NCBI GenBank assembly: GCA_001802865.1
Contig: MHAF01000173.1
Location: 1-56,176 of the forward strand
Source of the DNA: Ignavibacteria bacterium RBG_16_34_14
GTDB lineage: Bacteria > Bacteroidota > Ignavibacteria > Ignavibacteriales > Ignavibacteriaceae
Direction of reading: 5' to 3'
Length of the DNA stretch: 56,176 nt
The notes under the pieces were generated by a model. That model saw nothing but the letters and a program-made list of their open reading frames with translations. It made no database searches and had not been told where the DNA came from. Position 1 is the first letter of the stretch; each line of letters begins with the position of its first letter. Both the position numbers and the translations under genes were made by a program. Of this stretch, positions 10,441 to 20,089 are shown piece by piece.

Positions 10441-11398
10441 AGCAATTAGCGTAAATTAATGTCCACCCTGAAGCTGGGTCAATAAGCTGGTTCAAATCGA
10501 AAGACTGCCCATTTTTCCAAAGCATAGCCCGTTGACCTTGAGCACCTTGTACATATCCAACAATAAATCCCGAATCATTTATTGCTTGTGCAATTCCTAA
10601 TCCTAAATCAGTCACTATTCCATTATCATATAGGAAAGCATGATCAATATTGCCAGTTTGAAACCTTCCCACTATTTTGTTAAGTGAATTTATATCCCAG
10701 GCACCTGACAATTGTCCACCCATATTACCAAGATCTGTCATCACTCCATTTCGATATAAAAATGCGTGAGGGACTCCGGGGGAAATAGCTGACGCTCCAA
10801 CTATGTAATCTGAATCATTTATACCGTTGGCAAAAGTTGAAATTTCTCCAAGATTTCCTAAATCTATAACGGCACCATTGTTATACAAAAAAGCAAATAC
10901 TTCTCCGGTATTTTCTCCATGATAACATCCAACAACTTTGTTGGATTTATTTATATCTGTAGCCCATGAATCTCTATTCCCAGAAAAGGATCCAATATCA
11001 ATCATATTACCGTTTGAATATAAAAATGCATGTCTGGGTCCCATAACATCTAAAAGTGACCAACCAACAATATTACCATTTATATTAATTGCGTCAGCAA
11101 TACTAACGTCCAAGCCAAGATTACCTAAATCTGTTACAACTCCATCTTTATAACGGAAAGCAATTGAGTTATTTCCTGTATATGTTAACCAACCAACCAC
11201 ATAACCAGAATCATTTATGCCAAATGGCGCAACATAGGAAGCTCCTGTAGCAGCACAAAGATCAATAACATCATAGCGGTATTGGCTTAGGCTGGAAGAA
11301 TAAATTAAAAGAATAATTACCAGTAATTTTCTATAAACACTCACATTGGATATTTCCAATATTTTAAGTGATAATGCGTCGAGAGAATTTTTCTTCAT
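10376..11398 (-). pseudogene. HAF-repeat (extracellular repeat) protein, 3'-truncated
   Basis: Repeated 'NDSGYIVG...FLYxNGxxTDLGNLG' units; the last ~23 aa (NCSQHRRNSNPNIHSEQRLRRYL) are out-of-frame lipase sequence. Confidence 0.75.
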
Positions 11399-11513
11399 TT
11401 GTTGCCTCTCTTATTTTTTTTCAACTTAATTTTCATCTTTAACAGGATCGGTCTCATTTAAATTTCATAAGTCCATATTCCTCACTATCTTCATATTTAT
11501 CACCCGGATGTTT

Positions 11514-12842
11514 TCAGGATAGCAAATCTATTCCATCTGTACCGTCAATATTTTCATTATAATTAAAGTGCAAAACTTTCTCAGATTCTTTTTCAGATTC
11601 CTTTTTGGGCACCATTCGCAAAAAGTCGCCGTACTTCATAGGCTCTTCAAGCCTACAGGACCAAACAAGTTTTTCTTTTCCCTCCTTGTCTTGCCAATAT
11701 GTTATATCCGGGCAGCCGTCGCACATGCTCTGATCACCATTTGCCATCAGGTCGGGCGGTTGAATAATTAAGATAGATTGTAAATGCACTTTCTTAAAAA
11801 CTCTGAATGGGTTAACGGCTATATATTTTAAATAATTTTTTAAAGCTGTCCTTACACCTTTATCAAAAAGCCACAATGTAAACATTGCTGATCTTCCCAT
11901 ACTCAGAGTTTTTGGTGTAGCATAGCTTAGATATTTATCGTACATGTAATGATAAACAGACATCACCAGTTCCATAAACTTTTTACCGGTATAGCCAAAT
12001 ATTTTATCTTTATTTCCAATTCTTTCAGAAAGAAGCCATTTGTAATCATCGGCTCTGTGGGTTCCGTTTAAGAATGCTGCTGGTGAAAAGTCAGGGTGTT
12101 TCTCTCTGATTTTATTTACAACATCAGGAGATTTCAAATCCACAACCTCTTTATGATCGGAATGATAGTGAATATCCGTCCAGATAATCTTATGATCGCC
12201 AACATAAAAATCAAAAGGTGTATTGGGTGTAATGTATCTAAACAGAATAAAAACCATCGTATCAACAATATCAATATGCTTATGTGCCCAGTCAATCAGT
12301 TCCGGAACGTATTGAAGCGTATCATCATAAACAGTTGAATTAAATGAACAAGCAATTCCACCTTCGGCAGCAAGCATTTCGGCATAGTGAAGCCGAAGCT
12401 CATTAAGTTCAACTTCATTTTTATTTCGCCATTTTTCTTCCCTGCCTCTACCTTGCTTTGAGTCAATATGAAATGTAAATCCAAACACACCTGCTTTTTT
12501 AAGTTCGTGAAGCAGATTTTTTGTAAGTGCAATGCCATTTGTGTTGATGATAGGCTTCAATCCTCTTGATTTTATTTCGGATACCAATTCAATTATGTGT
12601 GGATAAACCAGAGGGTCTCCGCCTGCGATTGAGATGCAGTCAGATTTTCTTTGCGATTGAAAAAAATCGAGTTCACATTTTACCTGCCCCATAGATTTAT
12701 GAGAGTTTTTAATGTTCTTCCTGTAGCAGCCATAACAGCTTAAGTTGCATTGAGAAGTAGGTTCAAGCCATGTAATACCATTATCGGGCATAGTCCATGG
12801 CAGCCGATAAAGCAAATCAACGGGGAAATAAGGTTTGCTCAT
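11514..12842 (-). CDS. Radical SAM protein
   Basis: TSQCNLSCYGCYRK (CxxxCxxC), GGDPLVYP; C-terminal Cys pairs CDGCPD. Confidence 0.85.
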   Translation of the reverse strand: MSKPYFPVDLLYRLPWTMPDNGITWLEPTSQCNLSCYGCYRKNIKNSHKSMGQVKCELDFFQSQRKSDCISIAGGDPLVYPHIIELVSEIKSRGLKPIINTNGIALTKNLLHELKKAGVFGFTFHIDSKQGRGREEKWRNKNEVELNELRLHYAEMLAAEGGIACSFNSTVYDDTLQYVPELIDWAHKHIDIVDTMVFILFRYITPNTPFDFYVGDHKIIWTDIHYHSDHKEVVDLKSPDVVNKIREKHPDFSPAAFLNGTHRADDYKWLLSERIGNKDKIFGYTGKKFMELVMSVYHYMYDKYLSYATPKTLSMGRSAMFTLWLFDKGVRTALKNYLKYIAVNPFRVFKKVHLQSILIIQPPDLMANGDQSMCDGCPDITYWQDKEGKEKLVWSCRLEEPMKYGDFLRMVPKKESEKESEKVLHFNYNENIDGTDGIDLLS

Positions 12843-13237
12843 TTTTTCATCTTTCTTTTTTTTATTAAATGATGTTTGGTATAAATCTTCTCAATGTATT
12901 CTTTTAGTGCAGCCGCATTATTGAAACGTTCTTCCTTAGCCGAGTAAAGCAGAGTCAGCTTTTGCTTCTTTGCATTTTTAATCAGCGATTCAATAAGCTC
13001 TTTCTTACCGTCAAGTTCTTTAAAGTACTTCATCCTGAACGCTTTCCATTTTTCAGGATCGTGCGAAAACCATTTACGTAATTCACTGCTGGGTCCAATC
13101 TCTTTCAACCATAAATTAATTGAAGCATCTTCTTTTTTAATGCCTCTTGGCCAGAGCCTATCGACAAGCACTCGATAACCATCCCTAGGACTTGCGGGTT
13201 CGTAGATTCTTTTTATATGAATATCAGGCATTATCAA
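12839..13237 (-). CDS. DUF488 family protein
   Basis: IKRIYEPASPRDGYRVLVDRLWPRG; RKWFSHDPEKW. Confidence 0.85.
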   Translation of the reverse strand: MIMPDIHIKRIYEPASPRDGYRVLVDRLWPRGIKKEDASINLWLKEIGPSSELRKWFSHDPEKWKAFRMKYFKELDGKKELIESLIKNAKKQKLTLLYSAKEERFNNAAALKEYIEKIYTKHHLIKKRKMKK

Positions 13238-13374
13238 TTATTGTTGACCGACGTTATTTGTTTTTTATCCATTTGGCTACTTCTTTCACCAGAGTTTCCT
13301 TACGTTTTTATATGAATATCCGGTTTGATATATCATAAATTTCTGTCTGATATTTCAATATCATTCTTTTCCTA

Positions 13375-14109
13375 TTACCCAGTTAAATTCTCCTCAAGTT
13401 CTATTGCACTCGGAAACAGAATATTATTTTCCAGGTGGATATGCTGATGCAAATCGTTTTCAAACTCATCCAATTTTTTGAAGGTAACTGTATATGTACT
13501 GCACGCATCTTCAGATAAACTGTAATTATCACTGAGTTGACGAATCTGCTTTAGTAATGAACCTGCATTATCATGCTCCATTTCCATCATTGCAATCGGA
13601 TTACGAACAGTTCCAAACGGAGATGGACCAATAGATGATTTATTCTTGTAAGCAGCTTGAAGTCTTTGGATATATGGAAACAGGATATTTTCCTCTTTCA
13701 TCATGTGATGCTGTAATTCTGATGATACAGCCTGGAATAGTTCAGCAATTTGAATAAGCTCGGGATGACGTCCCCCGTGAACGTGTGCAATTTTCTGTGT
13801 AAACTCTGAAAGAAGCGGAATGTTGTCTCTCACATATTTATGATGAACATTAACAATATAGCTTGCTAAGAAGTCGGGGTCCCAGTCTTTGAATTTTTTT
13901 TCCGTATCAGATCCAGCATAATTTTCAGCTTCAACAAGCGCATTTGTAAGTTCATCAATAGGTATATTATTAGCCGAACATGCTTCATCTATTTTAACCT
14001 TACCACCGCAGCAAAAATCTATATTAAATTTTTTAAATACTTCGGCAGTTTGGTAGTTGTCTTTTACAATTTCTCCAACTGTCTTATTTAAATAAGTATT
14101 TTGATCCAT
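13375..14109 (-). CDS. RIC/ScdA/YtfE-like iron-sulfur cluster repair di-iron protein
   Basis: TVGEIVKDNYQTAEVFKKFNIDFCCGG; HHKYVRDNIP; HHMMKEENILFPYI; HIHLENNILFP. Confidence 0.9.
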   Translation of the reverse strand: MDQNTYLNKTVGEIVKDNYQTAEVFKKFNIDFCCGGKVKIDEACSANNIPIDELTNALVEAENYAGSDTEKKFKDWDPDFLASYIVNVHHKYVRDNIPLLSEFTQKIAHVHGGRHPELIQIAELFQAVSSELQHHMMKEENILFPYIQRLQAAYKNKSSIGPSPFGTVRNPIAMMEMEHDNAGSLLKQIRQLSDNYSLSEDACSTYTVTFKKLDEFENDLHQHIHLENNILFPSAIELEENLTG

Positions 14110-14335
14110 TATTACCTCTTTAATGGTGGTTCATTAATAATTTGAATAAAAATTAAACTATCTTTTGCAAAGTCTCCTGCTATTATTTAATTATGGCTGA
14201 AACCTGAATAATACGTTTCCAAACTTTCTGAATCGCCTAAAGTTTATTTTCAGAAAGTGAATATAGGACCTCCACTTATAACAGATAATTTTGTTATTAT
14301 CTGATAGTTAAGATTAGAATATTAATAATTTCTTT

Positions 14336-15478
14336 TTGAATACTTTCTTGTTAATAACTAATTTAACTTTACAAATGAACAACAAAAGCAGTACTCATTC
14401 TTTAAACAGCGCTCACTTTATTTTCAGAGTGCGGGAGCTTGTTAAAAATCTGCCTCCGGCATATTTCGCCATGGTGATGTCTACCGGAATTATTTCCATT
14501 TCCTGTTACCTTCTTGAAATGGATTTGCTTGCACACATCCTGTTCTGGTTAAATCTCTGGTTTTATCTATCATTATGGGTCTTAAGCCTTTTAAGAATAT
14601 TTTTCTATCATAAAGATTTTTTTAGAGATATGATAGATCACCAAAAAGGTCCGGGCTTCTTCACCGTGGTTGCCGGCTCGTGTATTCTTGGCAGCCAGTT
14701 TATAATAATTTCTGCGAATTACTCAGCATCTTTCATACTATGGATAATCGGACTCATTCTCTGGGTAATTTTGAATTACACAATCTTTACGGGATTTACA
14801 GTAAAAGAAAATAAGCCGCCATTAGAAGAAGGTATAACCGGGGCATGGCTTTTAGCTGTGGTTGCAACACAATCAATTGCTGTTCTCAGTACTTTAATTG
14901 CAGCGCACATGGAACAACCTTACAAATTACAAATGAACTTTTTGGCTCTCTGTATGTGGCTGTGGGGCGGCATGCTTTATATATGGATGATCTCGCTCAT
15001 CTTTTACCGATATACTTTTTTCAGATTTTCTCCGGGAGATCTTTCACCACCATACTGGATCAACATGGGTGCAATGGCAATATCCACATTAGCCGGTTCA
15101 TTGTTAATCTCAAGCACAGAAGCCGCACCATTTTTGCAATCACTGCTGCCTTTTTTAAAAGGATTTACAATTTTTTATTGGGTTACCGGAACTTGGTGGA
15201 TACCAATGCTCTTCATTCTTGCAGTGTGGCGGCATATTTATAAACGCTTTCCTTTAAAGTATGACCCTTTATATTGGGGAGCCGTCTTCCCTTTAGGAAT
15301 GTATACTGCCTGCACATTTCGTATGGCTGATGCAATGAATCTACACTTCCTGGATAAAGTGCCGGAATATTTTATATACATTGCATTGGCAGCCTGGCTT
15401 GCTGCTTTTAGCGGATTTCTACATTCCATCTATAATCAGTTAAACTGGCTGATTATCAAACCTTCAGGCACAAGGTAA
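14336..15478 (+). CDS. TehA/SLAC1 family (tellurite-resistance/C4-dicarboxylate) membrane transporter
   Basis: LVKNLPPAYFAMVMSTGIISI; ~10 hydrophobic segments. Confidence 0.85.
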   Translation: MNTFLLITNLTLQMNNKSSTHSLNSAHFIFRVRELVKNLPPAYFAMVMSTGIISISCYLLEMDLLAHILFWLNLWFYLSLWVLSLLRIFFYHKDFFRDMIDHQKGPGFFTVVAGSCILGSQFIIISANYSASFILWIIGLILWVILNYTIFTGFTVKENKPPLEEGITGAWLLAVVATQSIAVLSTLIAAHMEQPYKLQMNFLALCMWLWGGMLYIWMISLIFYRYTFFRFSPGDLSPPYWINMGAMAISTLAGSLLISSTEAAPFLQSLLPFLKGFTIFYWVTGTWWIPMLFILAVWRHIYKRFPLKYDPLYWGAVFPLGMYTACTFRMADAMNLHFLDKVPEYFIYIALAAWLAAFSGFLHSIYNQLNWLIIKPSGTR

Positions 15479-15550
15479 ACTGAAATCAAATTTCCCGAAT
15501 TTAAAAACACGCAGATCAGTTATTCAATAATTCAAAGAACAAAACTATTT

Positions 15551-17044
15551 TTATCTCACTGTTTCAAACTTAGTTTGAAGTTCAGGTGATCTTTTATTTA
15601 ACATTCCCGTTACAACTTTGTGGAACCAGATGAAACATGTTAATGAAAGCAGCAGCATCAAAAACCAGCTAGAAGTCCAGATACCTGTAAAATTCAACGC
15701 ATAACCAAAAATAATTGGCGAGAAAAATCCGCCTAAACCTCCAAGTACTCCTACCATCCCGCCAACAACACCAACCTCGTTGGGAAAATATTCCGGTATG
15801 AACTTATAAACTCCACCCATACCAGTTCCCCATGTCATACCGATCAGCAGGACAAATCCTGTGAATATCCATACATTTGCCTGAAAAAAAATTCTTGTAA
15901 CACCCCTTGCTAATAATTCTCTCTTTTGAACCTCATCTCCTTCATTAACAATCGGTTCATGCCATGCTTCTATTTTAGGAAGCACCAAAGTTGCTTCGGA
16001 TTCATGATAAAACTCAGCCGCTTTCTTAATCAAAGGATACTTTTGATCTTCTAAGATTATTTCGTTTTCATTCACTTCAGTTACAATTCCGCTTTTTACG
16101 GCAGTAACACCGGAACCTGGCGAATATATTTCCATCCTTGGGAAAATCAGTAAAAAAGATAAAATAATTGAGGCACTGAATACATAATACATTACTTTTC
16201 TCGCACCAACCTTATCTGCAAGCCATCCGCCAAAAGCCCGGATAAGGCCGGCAGGCATACTAAAAAGTGAAGTAAGAAAACCGGCAGTTACAAGCGGCAT
16301 ATAATAAGCATTTACATAATAGGGAATAAGCCATTGAGAAAAAGCAACGAAGCATCCGAATACCAGGAAGTAATACAAACCGAAGCGCCAGAGCCGTACT
16401 TGTTTTAACGGATGCATAAGCTCTTTAATCGTTTTTTTCTTTTCCGGAATTCTGTTGGTTGTAAAAAGAAAGAACAAAATTCCCATCACAAGTAAAGCAG
16501 CAGCGTAAATCTGCGGAAGTGATCTCCAGCCATCCAGATGAACACCGTGCTCTGTTAAATAATCCAGCAGACTTGGTGCAAACAATGCAGTAAGTGCCGT
16601 CCCGGTATTTCCAACTCCGAATATTCCGAGTGCAGTGCCCTGCTTGTTTTTAGGGTACCAGAGTGATGTGAACGCAATTCCGCATGCAAAACTTGCACCT
16701 GTTAGACCAAAGATAAAACTTAATATTGCAAATGCTGTATAATCGTTTGCATAAGAGAGAAGGAACATCGGTATTGAGCAGAAAATTAATAACGAAGTGA
16801 AAATTACTTTTCCGCCGAATTTATCTGTCAGCATTCCTATTGGAAATCTGAAAATTGCACCGGAAAGAATCGGAATACCGAACAGCCAGCCTACCTGCAC
16901 GCTATCCCATTTGAAAATGCTGCTGTCAACCAGAAATGTTACCAGCACACCATTAATCGTCCATGCAGCAAAGCAAATTGTAAATGCTAATGTATTAAAG
17001 AAAAGTATCTTGTGAGATTTAAAATCAGCTCTTTCTTCTATCAT
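15551..17044 (-). CDS. narK: Nitrate/nitrite MFS transporter, NarK family
   Basis: GIPILSGAIFRFPIGMLTDKFGGK; FGVGNTGTALTALFAP; next to narGHJI. Confidence 0.9.
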   Translation of the reverse strand: MIEERADFKSHKILFFNTLAFTICFAAWTINGVLVTFLVDSSIFKWDSVQVGWLFGIPILSGAIFRFPIGMLTDKFGGKVIFTSLLIFCSIPMFLLSYANDYTAFAILSFIFGLTGASFACGIAFTSLWYPKNKQGTALGIFGVGNTGTALTALFAPSLLDYLTEHGVHLDGWRSLPQIYAAALLVMGILFFLFTTNRIPEKKKTIKELMHPLKQVRLWRFGLYYFLVFGCFVAFSQWLIPYYVNAYYMPLVTAGFLTSLFSMPAGLIRAFGGWLADKVGARKVMYYVFSASIILSFLLIFPRMEIYSPGSGVTAVKSGIVTEVNENEIILEDQKYPLIKKAAEFYHESEATLVLPKIEAWHEPIVNEGDEVQKRELLARGVTRIFFQANVWIFTGFVLLIGMTWGTGMGGVYKFIPEYFPNEVGVVGGMVGVLGGLGGFFSPIIFGYALNFTGIWTSSWFLMLLLSLTCFIWFHKVVTGMLNKRSPELQTKFETVR

Positions 17045-17068
17045 ATAGAATTTCCAGAGAAAATAATT

Positions 17069-17797
17069 TTAATTATTCTTTGCTTTGCTTACAGACCATG
17101 TACCATTACTATCTCTGACTTTCTTCCTTCCCCAGTACCATATAACCCGCTGGTAAGGACGCCATAAATAATGTAATGGATAAACCAGCAGATGAACCAG
17201 TCTTGAGAAAGGAATCAAAAGCAGGATAACAAACGCAAGTGCAATATGAGCCTGAATTACCCAATGTAAATTAGCAGCTGCACTGATATCAGGATTCAAT
17301 GTGAAAATTGAAACTATATAAGGCGAAAGTACTGCAGCAAACCAGGACGAACCCCATCGAAATTCATAAGCAATCCAAAGTCCTAAGAAAATTTCTACAA
17401 GAAGAAGAATTTCAACCAGGAGGTCCATTTTACTGGTTACTGTCCATATCCTTCTATTAGTCTTTCGGCGTATAATCAGATTAATCAATCCTATAAATGC
17501 ACTTATACCAAAAGCAAAAGCTGTAACTTCTATAACAACCATCCGCAAGGGTACGCTGTTCCATGCCAGTACTGCACCAGGAATTAATAAACCAATGAGA
17601 TGACCAAAGAACAGAAAAATAATGCCCCAATGAAACGGAACAGAACCCCAGAATAAACTTTTTGCTTCCAGGAATTCAGATGATAAAGATGAGAATTTAA
17701 ATTTTGCAGAACGGTACATATAAATTGTACCTATTAAAAACACTACCAATGCCGCATAGGGTAAGCCAATAAACAAAAAATTATTAAAGAGGCTCAT
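17069..17797 (-). CDS. narI: Respiratory nitrate reductase gamma subunit (cytochrome b)
   Basis: FHWGIIFLFFGHLIGLLIP; HIALAFVILLLIPFSRLVHLLVYPLHYLWRPYQRVIWY; operon position. Confidence 0.9.
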   Translation of the reverse strand: MSLFNNFLFIGLPYAALVVFLIGTIYMYRSAKFKFSSLSSEFLEAKSLFWGSVPFHWGIIFLFFGHLIGLLIPGAVLAWNSVPLRMVVIEVTAFAFGISAFIGLINLIIRRKTNRRIWTVTSKMDLLVEILLLVEIFLGLWIAYEFRWGSSWFAAVLSPYIVSIFTLNPDISAAANLHWVIQAHIALAFVILLLIPFSRLVHLLVYPLHYLWRPYQRVIWYWGRKKVRDSNGTWSVSKAKNN

Positions 17798-17800
17798 AAT

Positions 17801-18475
17801 TTATTTCTCATTTATTTCTAATTCGTTTATAATTTCTTTTGTGAAACTTTTTTCCTGTTTTAATTCATCTCCAGGCATTAGTCCGAAATCAAACCCGAGT
17901 ATTTTCAAGATTAGCTGAAGAGGAAAGCGGTATATCAAAGCATAATCGCGGGAACTTTCGAGCAAAGTCTTGTAATGCTTTTTGTAGGAAATATTCCTCT
18001 GCCTTATCCGTTCAGACGCGAAATCACTTATAATTTTATTAAGAGCAGGTAGAATTATTTTCTTAACAAGCTCAAGCCTTATCAGATTATCCTTCATACG
18101 CGGAAGCAGCTTTAAAAGATTTGGCAGATGATCGGCTAATTCAGTACCGCAATTATTTTCGACGGCAAGATGTTCTTTATTAAGATTAGCAAGGAGAGCA
18201 CCTCTCTTATAATCATCTCCGAACAGAACATATCCGGTATCCAGAGTGGTAATTGCCTGAACATCAAACGTACGTGTATAGATTTCTTCCATCTGGCTTA
18301 AAGTTGACGAAGATACACATTCTGTAAAAGTCTCCAGGTATTCAAGAAGTTCAGGATGAAATTCCCTGACAATATTTTCAGCAAGTTTTAAATCCGTTAG
18401 TAAAGCCGGATGAGGATATTTAAATATTCTGCTCAGAATATCATACTTTTTAATATTCAGTTCTTCCATTTTCAT
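17801..18475 (-). CDS. narJ: Nitrate reductase assembly chaperone
   Basis: LSRIFKYPHPALL...; YTRTFDVQAITTLDTGYVLFGDDYKRGALLANLNKEH; operon position. Confidence 0.9.
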   Translation of the reverse strand: MKMEELNIKKYDILSRIFKYPHPALLTDLKLAENIVREFHPELLEYLETFTECVSSSTLSQMEEIYTRTFDVQAITTLDTGYVLFGDDYKRGALLANLNKEHLAVENNCGTELADHLPNLLKLLPRMKDNLIRLELVKKIILPALNKIISDFASERIRQRNISYKKHYKTLLESSRDYALIYRFPLQLILKILGFDFGLMPGDELKQEKSFTKEIINELEINEK

Positions 18476-18487
18476 ATTTATTTAAGA

Positions 18488-20038
18488 TTAAGAAATACGT
18501 GACGGTTTTTCTTTAAAACCAAAACCTGCCGAACCTCTTGTATCACCGGTGTATTCCAGCATTTCAATTGCCTGTTCACGGTGAGCAGGCGGAATAACGA
18601 ACCTGTCATCAAATTTTGCTAACGAAGTAAGGTAGTAAATGGCATCAGCCATTTCAGAGCTCAGATTAACATCACTGAGAACTTTATCTGCTTTCTGATT
18701 GGAAACATCGCCAACAGTCACTCTTCTTCGGTGAATCCTTACAGCCATAAGTTTTTTCAAAACAGATTTAATTGAATTTTCATCTCCGCCTGTAAGCAGA
18801 TTTGCCATGTATTTAAGTGGGAACCTTGCTCTCTCTACATTTTGCCAGAGTTCCTCAGTGCTTGTATCGTAAAGCCATTTATCATTCCATACCTTGGCAA
18901 TTGAATCAAATTTTTCAGTTTGTTCTTTGCTTTGTTCAGTAACTGATGCCATAACAGGAAGTAATGGCGGAACATAGAAAAGCATCGGAAGAGTTCTGAA
19001 TTCAGGATGCAGAGGCAGAGCAAGTCCCCAGCTTTTTACAAATTTATAAACTGGGGAATATTGTGCAGCATTTATAGTTGTATCAGCAACACCGTTTGAC
19101 TTTGCATCTTTAATTACCTCAGGGTCGAATGGATCTAAAATTAAATTCATCTGTTTTGATATTAATTCATCGTCGTTTGCAGAAGCCGCATCCTTTATTT
19201 TATCAGCATCATAAAGCAGAATTCCTAAGTAGCGGATTCGTCCGACACACGAATGCATGCATGCAGGTGCTAATCCGGCTTCCAGCCGGGGGTAACATAA
19301 AATACATTTTTCCGACTTTCCTGTGTGCCAGTTGTAATAAGATTTTTTATATGGACAGGCAGTTACGCACATTCTCCACGCGCGACAAACTTTCTGGTTT
19401 ATAAGTACAACACCATCTTCGCCTCTTTTATAAATTGCTCCTGAGGGGCAAGATGCAACACAGGCAGGATTCAGGCAGTGATTGCAGATTCTCGGCAAAT
19501 AAAAGAAAGCCATTCTTTCAAGCTGAAACATTGCATCTCTTTCGGCAGGGGAAAGTGATGCAAGATTCGGATCGTTGCGTGCATAATCCGGAGTTCCGCT
19601 TAAATCATCATCCCAGTTTGGTCCTGCTTTAATATCAATCGGTTCACCGGTAATTAAGGATATAGGTCTTGCAGTCGGCTGGTCATCTCCTTCAGGAGAT
19701 TCGATCAGGTCTGTATATTTGTATGTCCAGGGTTCATAATAGTCATCTATAACCGGCAGATGCGGATTGTGGAATATGTTCAGCAAACCTTTATACTTTC
19801 CGGAACCGCGAAGAGAAATTTCTCCGGTGAAATTCTTTTTCCAGCCACCCTTGTAAACAGACTGATCTTCCCATTTTGTAGGGTAGCCGGTGCCCGGTTT
19901 TGTTTCAACATTATTCCACCACATATATTCGGCACCCTTTCGGTCTGTCCAAATGTTTTTACATGCAATTGAACAAGTGTGGCAGCCAATGCATTTATCG
20001 AGGTGAAAGACCATTGATATTTGTGCTCTTACATCCAT
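18488..20038 (-). CDS. narH: Respiratory nitrate reductase beta subunit (Fe-S)
   Basis: CIGCHTCSIACKNIWTDRKGAEYMWWNNVETKPGTGYP; further Cys clusters. Confidence 0.95.
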   Translation of the reverse strand: MDVRAQISMVFHLDKCIGCHTCSIACKNIWTDRKGAEYMWWNNVETKPGTGYPTKWEDQSVYKGGWKKNFTGEISLRGSGKYKGLLNIFHNPHLPVIDDYYEPWTYKYTDLIESPEGDDQPTARPISLITGEPIDIKAGPNWDDDLSGTPDYARNDPNLASLSPAERDAMFQLERMAFFYLPRICNHCLNPACVASCPSGAIYKRGEDGVVLINQKVCRAWRMCVTACPYKKSYYNWHTGKSEKCILCYPRLEAGLAPACMHSCVGRIRYLGILLYDADKIKDAASANDDELISKQMNLILDPFDPEVIKDAKSNGVADTTINAAQYSPVYKFVKSWGLALPLHPEFRTLPMLFYVPPLLPVMASVTEQSKEQTEKFDSIAKVWNDKWLYDTSTEELWQNVERARFPLKYMANLLTGGDENSIKSVLKKLMAVRIHRRRVTVGDVSNQKADKVLSDVNLSSEMADAIYYLTSLAKFDDRFVIPPAHREQAIEMLEYTGDTRGSAGFGFKEKPSRIS

Positions 20039-20089
20039 AACTGATTATTTCCTGCTAATTATAAAACAGAGTTAATAAGATTCTTTTAT

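Noticed and set aside
19129-19989. Several ORFs antisense or out of frame to narH
   Set aside because: narH is unambiguous on the minus strand; these are shadow frames.
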